From the NCBI GenBank assembly GCA_007922305.1, contig ML677385.1, positions 7,714,336 through 7,778,335 of the forward strand: a stretch of 64,000 bases of DNA, written 5' to 3'. Below the pieces are notes generated by a model. That model did no database searches. It was not told the origin of the DNA and saw nothing but the letters and a program-made list of their open reading frames with translations. The stretch comes from Dermatemys mawii. Lineage: Eukaryota > Chordata > Testudines > Dermatemydidae. The position numbers and the translations under genes are program-made. Positions 35,988 to 46,745 of this stretch are shown one piece after another. Positions within the stretch are counted from its first letter, which is position 1. Every line of letters starts with the position of its first letter.

Positions 35988-36409
35988 GGCCATGGTTACA
36001 CTGGCACTTTATAGTGCTATAAAGCCCCCAGGAGCGCTATAACCTCCTCCCCGTCCACACTGGCAAGGCACGTAGAGCACTATAACCGCGGAGTTATAGC
36101 GCTCCTTGTAATCCACCTCTGCATGCGGAATAAGGGCTGTAGCGCAGCTGCTGTAGCGCTACGGCGAGAATGTGGACACCCACTGCACATAAATTGGCCT
36201 CCAGCCCGTCCCATAATTCCCATTCGAGCCACTCTGGTCATCACTTGCAAACTCTTTTGTCTTGTCCTCAGGTGACCACACGTCAGACCCGCCCTTTAAA
36301 GTTCCAGGGAAATTTGAAAATCCCCTTCCTGTTTGCTCCAGCCAAGCGTGGTGTGCTCTCAGGGAATCCTTGCAGGTGATCATTCTGATTGATCATGACT
36401 CCACGTGCC

Positions 36410-38127
36410 ATGCCTCCTCGCAATAGGCGATCCCCAGCATGGAGCAATAGCAAGGTGCTGGACCTCATCAGCTGCTGGGGGGAAGAGGCTGTTCAGTCTC
36501 AGCTGCTGTCTAGTCGCAGGAATTTTGATACCTATGGGCAGATATCACGGGCGTTGGCGGAAAGAGACCATGAACCGACACTCTGCAGTGCCGTGTTAAG
36601 GTAAAGGAGCTTAGGAATGCATATCGCAAAGCCCGCGAGGCAAATGGCCGCTCCGGAGCAGCCCCGGTGACTTGCATATTTTATAAGGAGCTGCATGCGA
36701 TACTTGGTGGTGATCCTACGGTCACTCCATTGATCACCACGGACACTTCCCGGCCCACCAGTGAAGGGAGGGGGTGAGGAGGAGGATGAAGAGGAGGAGG
36801 AGGAGGAGGTGGCAGCGACCCAGGGCATGGAGGAATCCCTGGACGCATGCAGCCAGGAGCTCTTCTCAAGCCAGGAGGAGGGCAGACAGCCGCAGCATCT
36901 GGCGGTTGCGGGGGGCAGCACAGCAGCGGATTGCAGAGGTAAAGCTGCTTTTCTATTGGGAAGGCAGGCAGCTTCGGGTGGAAAGGGATGCTTGCATGCT
37001 TGCCTACATGTGGAATAGTGCATTGATGTAGTCTATCACATCGCGGTAATTGTCATCAGTAATCTCTTCAAAGGTCTCAATAAAAGCGCTTGCAATGCAC
37101 CTGCGCAGGTTTCCCAGGAGAGCCAGCGTGGCCCCCATCCCGGTCACGGTCACTAGTCCCCGCCACTGTGCTACAATGGGTGGGGGGAGCATTGCTGCAC
37201 AGAGGCAAGCTGCATATGGCCTTGGGCGGAAGCCGCATCTCCTTAGAATCCCCTCCGTTTCTTCCTCGGTCACCCGCAGCAGCGAGATATCTTCCAGGAC
37301 AAACACCTACGGAGAATGTTGGGACAGTGTTGAGAGTAGGGCTCCCGCCACTTCCCGGCACTCCCCCCACCACCCACCACAGCACAGCACGGCAGGGAAA
37401 CAATCATTCCCACTGCATCTGGCGAGGACTCACCATGGCAGGGCTCCGTTGTTGTCTGTGTGCTCTCTGCGGGACAGGCAAACGGGGAATGCAGGGGAAT
37501 CATCGGCATGTCTGCTGTTTACAAGGGAGCCACTGTTACATGTATCTTTTTCTTTTAGAAGCATCGACCTTGAGCCCTGTGCCATCGCTGTTATTGACAG
37601 CTGAGAGGCTGAGGCGACTGAGGAAGAGGCCACGAAAGAGCAAAGAGGATCTAGTACAGCAAGTAATGCAACAGGCTGTAATGGAGAATCGAATTGCACA
37701 GAGGTGGAGGGAGGACGAGAGCAAGTTGAGGGAGAAGGCGCGGCAGGAGAACGCGATTCACCGGCGGGAAAGCACCGATAAGTTGCTCTCATTACTGCAG
37801 CTTCAATTGCAGACTATGCAGCGGATTGCCACCCTTCAGGAGGAGAAGCACCGCGCTCTCCGCCCCCTTTATCATTTGCCCCCAAACCCTTCCCCTTCTG
37901 GCCCTCTGTACCCTCCAGGCCACTATCATCAGCTATCTGGTTATCACCACCCACAGCTGCCTCCAAGCCCTCTGTCTTCACCGAACAACCTCCAAACCCA
38001 GGACCCTTATCCACTGCAGTCAACCCCTAATAACATGCCTTATTGCCCTCTGCAAATGGGGTTCGGGGGACACGGCAACTCTGAGGGCACTGGAGACTCA
38101 GAGATCCGGACATATTCCAATCTCTGA
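36410..38127 (+). pseudogene. Harbinger Myb/SANT-like DNA-binding protein, frameshifted
   Basis: Exon 1 runs from ATG at 36410 (another in-frame ATG lies at 36395) to 36938. The intron is 36939-37558 (GTAAAG...TTTTAG) and exon 2 is 37559-38127; the phase-1 junction reads in frame. Exon 1 begins with the trihelix/Myb-like domain (PAWSNSKVLDLISCWGEEAV, then SQLLSSRRNFDTYGQISRAL). A one-base loss near 36575 shifts the frame, the domain continues as VKVKELRNAYRKAREANGRS, and a compensating shift near 36755 restores the first frame before a run of glutamates (36776-36811). Exon 2 has a basic RLRRLRKRPRKSKEDL segment, a helical region with many charged residues, and a proline/tyrosine-rich tail ending TYSNL. 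The product would bind the transposon ends and the transposase. Poly(A) signals follow at 38217 and 38237. Confidence 0.88.
37004..37436 (-). CDS. Candidate third Harbinger gene, antisense in the Myb-like gene's intron
   Basis: Unrecognised. On the minus strand an exon at 37306-37004 is open for 100 codons and ends in TAG. It starts directly after a TAG whose last two bases serve as an AG acceptor (TTCTCCGTAG|GTG). Upstream, GCCATG|GTGAGT supplies an ATG in strong Kozak context abutting a consensus donor at 37434; splicing out 37433-37307 (127 nt) joins ATG in frame to the long exon. The predicted product of about 101 residues has an N-terminal VFVLEDISLLRVTEEETEGI, a basic GFRPRPY patch, a small-residue/hydrophobic centre, and an acidic C-terminal FEEITDDNYRDVIDYI helix-like segment. 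Both exons lie wholly inside the plus-strand intron. It could be a chance open frame in GC-rich DNA or a captured host exon. No function is inferred. Confidence 0.4.
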
Positions 38128-38216
38128 CTGACCCCATCCCACCCCAATTGCACCTCCCCCCGCTTCCCCCTCACATGCATCAAAATATTTTCTTTCAGCA
38201 ACCGAAGTAGCTGTTG

Positions 38217-38285
38217 AATAAATGAATTGTCTTCTTAATAAATGGGTTTCTTTCTTTATTTATTATTTCTTTATTCTTTATTCAG
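38217..38285. terminator. Opposed poly(A) signals between the two Harbinger genes
   Basis: Plus-strand AATAAA at 38217-38222 and 38237-38242 follows the Myb-like stop at 38127. TTTATT runs at about 38255-38280 give minus-strand AATAAA after the nuclease stop at 38382. Each transcript can end within the 254-bp convergent spacer. Confidence 0.7.
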
Positions 38286-38381
38286 TGTACATAGATCATT
38301 AGTGGCTACAGAAAAGCAAATGCCTGTTCCTATTAAAAGAATGCACACTCCATCCCTCCCTCCTTCCCTCTGCACTTCCCT

Positions 38382-39623
38382 TTAGAACTGGCTTTCAACC
38401 TCAAAATGCTCCCTCAAGGCATCCCTGATCCTAACAGCCTCGCGCTGGGCCCCTCTAAGAGCCCTGCTCTCTGGCTGTGCGTATGTGGCCTCCAGGCATT
38501 GAACCTCCGAGGACCATGCCTGAGTGAAGCCTTCGCCCTTCCGCTCACAAAGATTATGTAGGGCACAGCATGCAGAAATAACCGCAGAGATACTTCCCTC
38601 AGCCAAGTCTAGCCGCCCATAAAGACAGCGCCAGCGCGCTTTGAGACGCCCAAAAGCACACTCCACGGTCATTCGACACCGGCTAAGCCTGTAGTTGAAC
38701 ATTTCCTGGCTGCTGTCCAGTCTCCCTGTGTAGGGTTTCATGAGCCAGGGCATTAAAGGGTAAGCGAGGTCGCCAAGAATCATGATGGGCATTTCGACTT
38801 CCCCCACAGGGATCCGCTGGTCTGGGAAAAAAGTCCCAGCTTGCAGCTTCATGAACAGGCCGGTGTTGCGGAAGATGCATGTGTCATGCACCTTTCCAGA
38901 CCAGCCCACGTTAATGTCAGTGAAATGCCCACAGTGATCCACAAGTGCCTGGAGAACCATGGAGAAGTACCCCTTTTGGTTAATGTACTCGTCTGCTAGG
39001 TGGGCGGGCACCAGAATAGGTATATGGGTCCCATCTATCTCCCCTCCACAGTTAGGGAAACCCATTTCTTCAAAGCCAGCAACAATGTCATGCACGTTAC
39101 CCAGAGTCATGATTTTTCATAGCAGGATGCGATTAATGGCCCTGCACACTTGCATCAGCACAACTCCAACGGTCGACTTTCCAACCCCAAACTGGTTGGC
39201 GACCGATCGGTAGCTGTCTGGGGTGGCCAGCTTCCAGAGCGCGATAGCCACCCGCTTCTCCACCGGGAGGGTAGCTCTCAATCTGGTGTCCTTGCGCTGC
39301 AGGGCAGGGGCGAGTTCAGCACACAGTGCCATGAAAGTGGCTTTTCTCAAGCAAAAGTTTTGCAGCCACTGCTTGTCATCCCAGACTTGCATGACAATGG
39401 AGTCTCACCACTCAGTGCTCGTTTCCCGTGCCCAGAAGTGGCGTTCCACGGCCGTGAGCATGTCCATTAATGAGACAAGAAGCTTCGTGTCAAACATGTT
39501 CACCGCTTTGATCTCGTCTTCAGACCCATCACTGTCATCCTGCATGTCAAGGATTAACTCCACTGCACACAGAGATGTGCTAGCAACAGTCGTCAGCATG
39601 TCCCTCAGCAGTTCTGGATTCAT
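38382..39623 (-). pseudogene. Harbinger DDE transposase (HARBI1-like nuclease) with two in-frame TGA stops
   Basis: One minus-strand frame of 414 codons runs from ATG at 39623 (MNPELLRDML) to the stop at 38382. TGA at 39407-39405 and TGA at 39119-39117 interrupt it, both consistent with CGA-to-TGA CpG decay. After a helical N-terminal region with a helix-turn-helix-like part (YRSVANQFGVGKSTVGVVLM), the DDE_Tnp_4 catalytic residues are intact: D in GEIDGTHIP (codon 39035-39033), D in ILGDLAYPL, and E in CRMTVECAFGRLKARW, with 35 residues between the second D and E. The enzyme would cut and paste the element at 3-bp targets. Length fits the family. No frameshift was seen, so the copy looks young but inactive. 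Confidence 0.93.
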
Positions 39624-39995
39624 TGTGGCACACGAAAATGGAAGACGGAGCGCGCCTTGCTGAAACCGTTGAAAGATGGTGCATGAGGTGGACGGAAACC
39701 CAGGGATTGCTGGGATATGCCACGAAGCATCATGGGTAGTTGGAACAGGATGCAGAATGCCCCACAAGTGACGCCCCCCTACCACAAGGCATTGAGCCAG
39801 ATCAGGAAGAGGTGTTCTGTGGGATACCTGCCCTAATGCGCTGCTCTTAATGCCGCCTGAAGTGCCGCAAATTTGGCCATCCTATACTGCTGGCGTGTCT
39901 CAGTGTGGACACACAATAGTGCTATACATATTGCTGTATAAGGGGACCGCTATAACCAATAGCGCTATAATCCTGTAAGTGTAACCATACCCTTT

Positions 39996-40782
39996 ATCTC
40001 CTTTCACAGAACCAAGGAAGAGCTCTGTCCAGCTCAAAAGTTTGTATGTTCCACTAACAGAAGCTGTGTCTCTCCTATCCTGTAACACAGCTACAATAAA
40101 ACTGCGAACAAAGATAAGAAAGTAACTTTTACTGAAAACAGTTCTTTTAATAACAAGATAGCATAAAAAGAGAATGCAATCTTTCCTTTTAATCTATAAA
40201 AGAATATACAAACAGCATAATTCCATTACAAAACAAATAAAGAGGACAAATTTAAAGTCAAGTGCAGGATGTAAACCAGATGAGGTGATGGGTTATATGT
40301 CAATGGGGAATTGTCTGCGTCTCTTAACTTCATTTCCCCATTTTTTACCTTCCAGGGTTTGTTTTTGTTTTTTTAATTTCCCAAAGGTGTCGAATTTTTG
40401 GCATGTTCACATTTCTGGTCTGGCAGAAATATTTCTTTGGATTCAATCTTAAAACCACACATCCTCTCTTAAAGTTCCACATAAAAACAAAGACCTTTTC
40501 AGGAAAAAAATCTGCAGACTAAAATTGTATGTAACTATAATTTTTAGTCCTTGAAACTTGCAAATGTACATTAGCTCAGTTTTGCTGAGCACTTCTAACA
40601 ATCTTCATGTATGATGCTATAAATCTGTAAGGGTTTGCACTGAAGAACGGGCCAGCTCAAAGAGTTGGTTGTGGATAGAAAGCCTTTCACCTCTAGATAC
40701 CTCTGATCCAAATGCATTGGTCTGTTGTTCAGGGGTCTATTTGAAATGGATTGAGGGTCTTTGTCCATCTTCTAGTCTAGTG
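39996..40782. other. Unassigned DNA
   Basis: Nothing recognised. Confidence 0.4.
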
Positions 40783-40905
40783 CAGTGGTTTTCAAGCTGT
40801 GGTCTGCTGATGCTTTGGGGTCCACAGATCATGTCTGAGATTTCCAAAGGTGTGCACACCTCCATTTGAGGGGGTCCACAAGTGAAAGAAGTTTGAAAAC
40901 TACTG
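40783..40905. mobile_element. MER20-like hAT MITE
   Basis: Ends CAGTGGTTTTCAAGCTGTGG and GTTTGAAAACTACTG are inverted repeats of the hAT type. Flanking octamers GTCTAGTG and TCCTAGTG match at six of eight positions, a decayed target duplication. The interior GGGGTCCACAGATCATGTC resembles the MER20 class. Confidence 0.75.
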
Positions 40906-40997
40906 TCCTAGTGAATATGTTTTTTAAAAATATATCACCTCAGCTGACAACTTTGCCATCGGACAGGTTGAAGCCTGATTGGTAGGGAGACTGAACT

Positions 40998-41280
40998 AAG
41001 ACTACATCTACACTAGCACTTTTGCCAGTTAAACTTTTGTCAGCCAGGGATGTGAAAAAATACACCGTTGACTGATATAAGTTTCACTGACAAAAGCGCA
41101 GGTGTGGACAGTGCTATATCAGCTGAAGATGCTCTCACTCCAACATAGCTACTGCTGCTCATTTGGGATGATTTAATTATGCCAACTGGAGAGCTCTCTC
41201 TCCTCAGCAAGCATAGAGCAGCTACATGGGAGACCTTACAGCAACACAGCTGCAGCAGTACAGTATAGCATAGACATAAT
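40998..41280. mobile_element. Harbinger-type MITE
   Basis: The left end reads ACTACATCTACACTAGCAC, with internal inverted copies of TTTTGTCAG and TGACAAAAG. The right end AGCATAGACATAAT is degraded. The non-coding interior (GGTGTGGACAGTGCTATATC) matches a MITE type frequent in this window. Confidence 0.6.
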
Positions 41281-41314
41281 TTTAATTTATCTCCCCCCAG
41301 AGATAAACAACTCT

Positions 41315-41343
41315 CTAACACGGCTACCACTCTGAAATCTGTC
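41315..41343 (-). mobile_element. Penelope tail micro-insertion
   Basis: TAACACGGCTACCACTCTGA is the reverse complement of the Penelope tail. Only about 30 bases are present, next to a MITE, as at 29811. Confidence 0.5.
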
Positions 41344-41345
41344 TC

Positions 41346-44300
41346 TTAAACAGGGTTGAAGCACCCTGACAGTGCAGAGTGCTGGAAGTTTACATCGCTA
41401 CAGCCTGTGCTACAGTTTCAGTTGTTCAGTGGATTATGATTTCGGTTTCCAGAGCTGCCTATCCAGTACCTTTACTATTGTAAACTAAAAATGACTGATA
41501 ATCAGCATATAAAGGAATGTGCTAATGGTACAATAGTAGAAGTACACTTACATTTATCGTAACTGAAGATTAAATATAGAATTAGACTATTATATAAATC
41601 TTCCTCAATCTCTTTATTGGAACCAGATTTAGAATTAAAAGGCAGATAAGATATTTTCAACTATATTTCACATCCAATAAACACGGATACTACAGTGTTT
41701 TAGCATACTTATTACCAAAGATAGGAAGACTGAATGAAAATATCTGAAAGATGTTTTAAGAGACTTAATTCATAAGCAAGGAATTCTATATATGTTCAAA
41801 ATCCCTTGAGCCATTGGAAGAAGCAATAAATTACTTTGTAAACTAAATAAATGCCCATGGTAATAAGTTTCAGAGGAGTAGTCGTGTTAATCTATATCCA
41901 CAAAAAGGATGAGGAGTACTTAAGGCCTATAACACCTATGTAGTGCTCTTTGCTTCATCAGGGTCACATTAATTTACGGAGAGAAATGAAGACGTTTTAT
42001 TGCGTGGACAGTGATTTAGGTTTAAATGGGGTTATTTTAGTTTTAAACATATGCAATATGCTCTTCCTAGTTAGCGATTTTTCACAGATTCTAAACCTTC
42101 AGCTTCATCTATGGGTCTTCCAGCTGTAATGCTTCTTATATAAATGGGTCTCATTTCACAGAAAGCAATCATTTTCAGCAAGTAAATGAAATGCTAGTCA
42201 AGAATGATTTCCTGCAAAATTAATTTTAAAAGATTACATATTAACAGCTTCTAAATAAGCACCTGCTTTAAAAAAAAAACCCAGTAATTTAAGCATGTGA
42301 ATGACAGAATTTGTACTGCAAACAGTAACAACTAACCCAAACAGGAAATTTAACAATTTATATAAGTAGATTTTTGCCAGCACAAATGTTTATACACACA
42401 AAGTGCAGGTCCAGAATCACTGATTGGGCTTGGGGGGTAGGGAGAGAGATTTTGAAATTTTCAATCTCGCATTGTATAATTAGAATCTTATTGACATTGT
42501 AATAAAATCCCCTTATCAAAGCTAGCTAAAATGCTAAGGATGTTGATATAGATACACTAAACAGGCAAAGGGCATTGATACCAAAGAGAAAGAATAACAT
42601 AAATCAATATGAAATGTTATTCTGTACTATTTTTGGCACATTTTTTCCATGTCACAATAATTTAGCCCAAGTGGCACAAACATAGATTCTGAACAGATGT
42701 ATCATATTGGCCAGTTATACGCAACACTGTTCTGAAAAAAGTATGTTTGGTTCAAGAAAAGCACGACAGGGAGTTTGAAAACTGAACTGAATATTATCAA
42801 ATGCTGAACAACATCTACTTTATAAATCAATGTCTGAAGCTAGACTAATAAGACTTTCTAAAATTTTAGCTTTTGCATATTTCCATGTATCTTAGAATGC
42901 AATGTTTTCTTGATTTGAAAGTGAGTGTGTTTTATGGATATAAATTCTGATATGCTTATGGCAGCTCTGCACCATTCTCCTCTGGCAAAGCAGCTTTAAA
43001 GTCAGCTGATCCAGCTTCTTGAGAATCACTACCTCTGCAGGGAGATCCTCAAGTGACAAACTTCTAGCTCCTGGCAGAGGGGAAGGGGAAGGGGGGAGTG
43101 GCAGGGTCATTACTAAACCCCAACTATCTCTCCCTCCCCCACTGCTGGGGTGCTGGAACAGTTTATATAGTGGGGGTGCTGAGAATCATGGAACCAAACT
43201 GTAAAACCTGTATATGACAGAAATCACTTCAAGCCAGGGGTGTGATAGCACCACTAGCAACCCTAGTTCTAGCACCTATACTTCTAGGGGGCTGTCAGCA
43301 GCTGGTGTAGGTCGCAGCAGACTTCAGGCTGTTCTGATTTATGCAATCCATCATTAAGATAGTTTCAGGATTGAATGAATGTAAAGGTGGCTTAAAGTCA
43401 TCTTTGGGCCCCCTTCAGCTGTTCTAAGTACTCCACATCTGCATGCATCTAGGAATCTGAGCGAAGATCTTTAGGAAAGCTTATGACTCCTGGTCCTAGT
43501 GGCAAATTCAGGAACACATGAACAGCAGGACACTGGCACTATGATTTCCATTATATCAAAGGAGGTAAAATAACCATTCAGTCTGATGTTTCAAGTGGTC
43601 TTAAATTCTTACCTAGGAGTTTTCCTTGCCAATGTCACTTCAGAATTGAAGAAGGAGTTTTGATTGCAATTTTGACAATGCCTTGTTTCAGTTTGTCCTC
43701 TATCAAGTAAAGTTTCCCTTTTCCACATGGTAACACTTACATCAAAGAAATAAATAAATGCTACTGCTGATTATATTGATTATACTTTTTATAACATTAT
43801 GCCATTATGTGTTTCTTAAAACCACTGAAATAATACATTTCTTCTGTCATATCTTACTTGGTCTCATGCCCAAAGGACTATAAATCACATTATAAAGCAT
43901 CTTAAAATGACTAACCAGTAAGAATAGGAAAATGCTAAATTCACTTTTACACAGCTGTTAGTAAAGCATCCCCATAGACAAAGTCTGGATTCCAGGAATT
44001 TAGTACCGTAGTTTCTACTGAGTCTGGCAAGGAAGCTTAAGTGGCACTTGAGTCATGACTCATTAGTTTGCATCTAGTCTCCTAGTCTAAGTTATATGTA
44101 TAAAGGAGAGGGAGCTGCCTTACAATAATTATGAAGATTGTCTGTGATCTGATTATTGGAATGTGTACTCTATACATATGTTTGGTTAACTTTAACAGCA
44201 GACAGTTGAGGAAACAAGCAGGAAAGCTAGACAATGGCTCCATATAAATCACCTCCTGGTAAACACATCAAGGGTTAAGAGACAATGCCTGAGCTATTAA

Positions 44301-45644
44301 CAATAAGAACCAGCTTCCTTGGCTCCATCCAAGTTACACAGCTTGTTTGTCCAGGCTTGGAGCCAAAAGTTCAAAAGTACATTAAAAATGCAAAGGGCCC
44401 TCTCTGATCTGAGGTCAGGCAGCTGTCAGGGAGCTATTTACACAGGGACTAGACTGACACAGCCCCATTTCGGGGTCTGAAGAAGGTAGCCCTTCTCAAG
44501 CTTGCAGAGGGGGTAGTGAATCTTAGGTCAGGGAAAGATGTGTAGATGGCTAATGGTTTTAATGTTTTTGTTTTATGTTATCCTTGTTCCTACTGTTAAA
44601 ATTAAACAATACTTGGGCTCAACAAGGCTGTCTGGTTACTGTATACACCACTGTCCATAAACTCCCCAATGGAAGATCCACTGAACCCAGTTGGAACCTG
44701 TTGGGGTAAGCATGGTCAATATTCAGGCATTGCAGTCAAAATCCTAGTCTAAGAGTACACCAATTGGGGGAAATTCCTCTCTAGGAGAGGAAAAGATATG
44801 AGGCTTGAGGCCTATGCCTGTTGGGGTGCACTTGAAGACTCGAGAGGGGTCAGTGGTGCAGCCAGCCCTGCAACTGTGATAATATGCATCTTTCTAGAAA
44901 TGAAATCATTACTGCAAAATACACGGTACACCTTAGGAATTCAAATATGCATATAAAGAAAATATGAAAATTTTTGCCCATATGAATTTTCCTTTTCTTA
45001 TGGAAGTAGGAAAGCGTAATGTGATCCTTCATCTAGATGCCTTTAGCACAGCAATAGAACTTGAGCAAAACAACTGGGCTAAACCCCTAAAAGAGAGGTG
45101 AATTGTGACTTACTGTATGTAATCATCTTGGGGTTTATTAACAACAAACCAGTGAATGAGACAGGAATAAAACTTTTACTAAAAATAAACTATAAAGCTT
45201 CTGTGGTGAATTGCTGTACATGTATGCAATAGTAAGGGGGAAGTTATTTTTTAGCATCACATGACATTTTTGCTGTGCATCCTAATGTAAAGGAAAAGCA
45301 TATGTAATGTATATAAAGGAAAGCTGGGCTACTAAATTCCCTGTGCATTGCACTGAAAACATTTCCCTGGCAGTCACCATTCCATATAAATGTAACAAAC
45401 TGATCATCTCTTTGTTAGTAAACAAAACAAAACTAGTGTATAGGACAAAAGTTTCTAAAATGTTGTTTCAGACACCTAAATGGGGCACATGTTCGGTGTT
45501 CACAATATTCAGCATTCCCTGATCTATTAATTTCTTTCATCTCTATGACTACCAACCAGTATCACATATTTTAGCTCTTCGCATTGAGAGGGCTGTATCT
45601 GAAATTTACGATGGCAAACACAAAGGCTGTTTTTCAATTAAGTC
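41346..45644. other. Unassigned DNA apart from one Penelope fragment
   Basis: No gene is recognised. Around 44105-44830 the composition and landmarks (for example AATTAAACAATACTTGGGCT followed by TGTCTGGTTACTGTATACAC) hint at an old LTR, but ends could not be defined. Confidence 0.4.
41867..41970 (+). mobile_element. Penelope-like element 3'-end fragment
   Basis: It starts TTTCAGAGGAGTAGTCGTGT and continues TATATCCACAAAAAGGATGA, the tail sequence also seen at 26955. About 100 bases, diverged. Confidence 0.6.
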
Positions 45645-46501
45645 CAGGGGTGAAAGTAACTGAGGGGTCTTACTGGTACGGTGATTGGGCTGGGGCCAGC
45701 TCTGGCCGTCGGAAGGGACGGGGCCTCGGCCGGAAGGGGCGGGGCTGTGTGCAGAGCCAGCCCAGTCCCCATACAAGTAAGGGGCCTCCCCACCTATCCG
45801 CCCCCACCCTATCCCTACCCCCCCGTCTCCTGGGGCTCCAGCAGCAGTTTAAAGGGCCCGGGGCAGTAGCAGCGGCCAGCCCCCGGCTCTTTAAATAGCT
45901 GCCGGAGCCCCACCGCCACCTCCCTAGGGTTCCGGCAACAGGGCTCCCATCCCCGCGGAGCCCTGGGGAGGCTTCTGCGGGGCCCCGGCAGCTATTTAAA
46001 GAGCCCGCAGCTGGGCTACCGCTACCGCCCCGGGCCCTTTAAATTGCTGCCAGAGCCCCCACTGCAGGAGCCCGGGGGAGGCTGCCGTGGGCCTCCAGGG
46101 ACAGTTTAAAGGGCCCGGGACGGTAGCGGCGGCCCAGCCCCGGGCTTTTTAAATAGCTGCCAGGGCCCCGCGGCAGCCTCCCCAGGGTTCTGCGGGGATG
46201 AGAGCCCTGTTGTCCGAGCCCTAGGGAAGTGCCAGCACGGCTCCAGCAGCTATTTAAAGAGCCCAGGATTGGGACGCCACCGCCCCGGGCCCTGTAAACT
46301 GCCCCCGTAGTCCCCGCCACAGCCTCCCCTGGGCTCCCGCAGCCCGGGCTCTGGCAGCAATTTAAAGGGCCTGGGGGTCCAGCCGCTGCTGGAAGCCCCA
46401 GGCCCTTTAAATTGCGCCCGAGAAGCTGATCTGTCCCGGTACGGCACACCGGTTCTTGCCAGTACGCCGTGCTGGGGCGTACTGGCTTACTTTCACCTCT
46501 G
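45645..46501. mobile_element. hAT element with GC-rich reiterated interior and perfect target duplication
   Basis: Ends CAGGGGTGAAAGTAAC and TTACTTTCACCTCTG are inverted repeats, and ATTAAGTC flanks both sides (45637-45644 and 46502-46509). The interior is an imperfect array of units built on TTTAAAGGGCCCGGG and its inverse (CCCGGGCCCTTTAAATTGC), alternating with AGCTATTTAAAGAGCCC, at least eight times. No transposase. Long open frames in it are GC artefacts. Confidence 0.9.
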
Positions 46502-46745
46502 ATTAAGTCACTTAATTTTGAAATTACTGGGGAGTTTTACTTGCACAGAGGAGAAGCAGTAATCACTACATAGAATTCTACCGTATTTTCCAGAGGATTC
46601 TCTCATTTCTCCCTTTCAGACCTTCTGCTTCAAGATCTTGTGCTGCTTCAGCCTTCCTCAGAGCCAAGAAGGGCTAGGACAGATTAGCCTCTCTTTGGAG
46701 CCCATTAAACCTGCTCCTTAATCAGCCAGAGAGGTTGCTGTAGAC

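Larger units (their letters stand above)
35988..39992. mobile_element. 4.0-kb PIF/Harbinger DNA transposon with both genes
   Basis: Ends GGCCATGGTTACACTGGC and AAGTGTAACCATACCC are inverted repeats, flanked by TTT at 35985-35987 and 39993-39995. Inside are a plus-strand Myb/SANT-like gene (two exons) and a minus-strand DDE nuclease gene, the standard Harbinger pair. They converge at about 38.1-38.4 kb. Family knowledge: both proteins are needed for movement, the Myb-like one helping the nuclease reach the nucleus and the ends. Light damage (two stops, two frameshifts) suggests loss of function fairly recently. MITEs at 30.2 and 33.0 kb share its ends. Confidence 0.92.

Noticed and set aside
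37050..37604. 184-residue plus-strand frame across the intron
   Set aside because: It is in a frame shadowing the antisense exon and Myb-like exon 2, with no matching domain.
37090..38127. 345-residue plus-strand frame starting in the intron
   Set aside because: Only the part from 37559 belongs to the Myb-like gene (exon 2). The upstream part is intron read-through, as the splice acceptor TTTTAG at 37558 shows.
42892..43110. Short minus-strand frame with proline-rich start
   Set aside because: No domain, no splice support, and no conserved features visible.
44105..44830. Possible LTR
   Set aside because: LTR-like wording was noticed, but no TG...CA ends, TATA box or duplication could be fixed.
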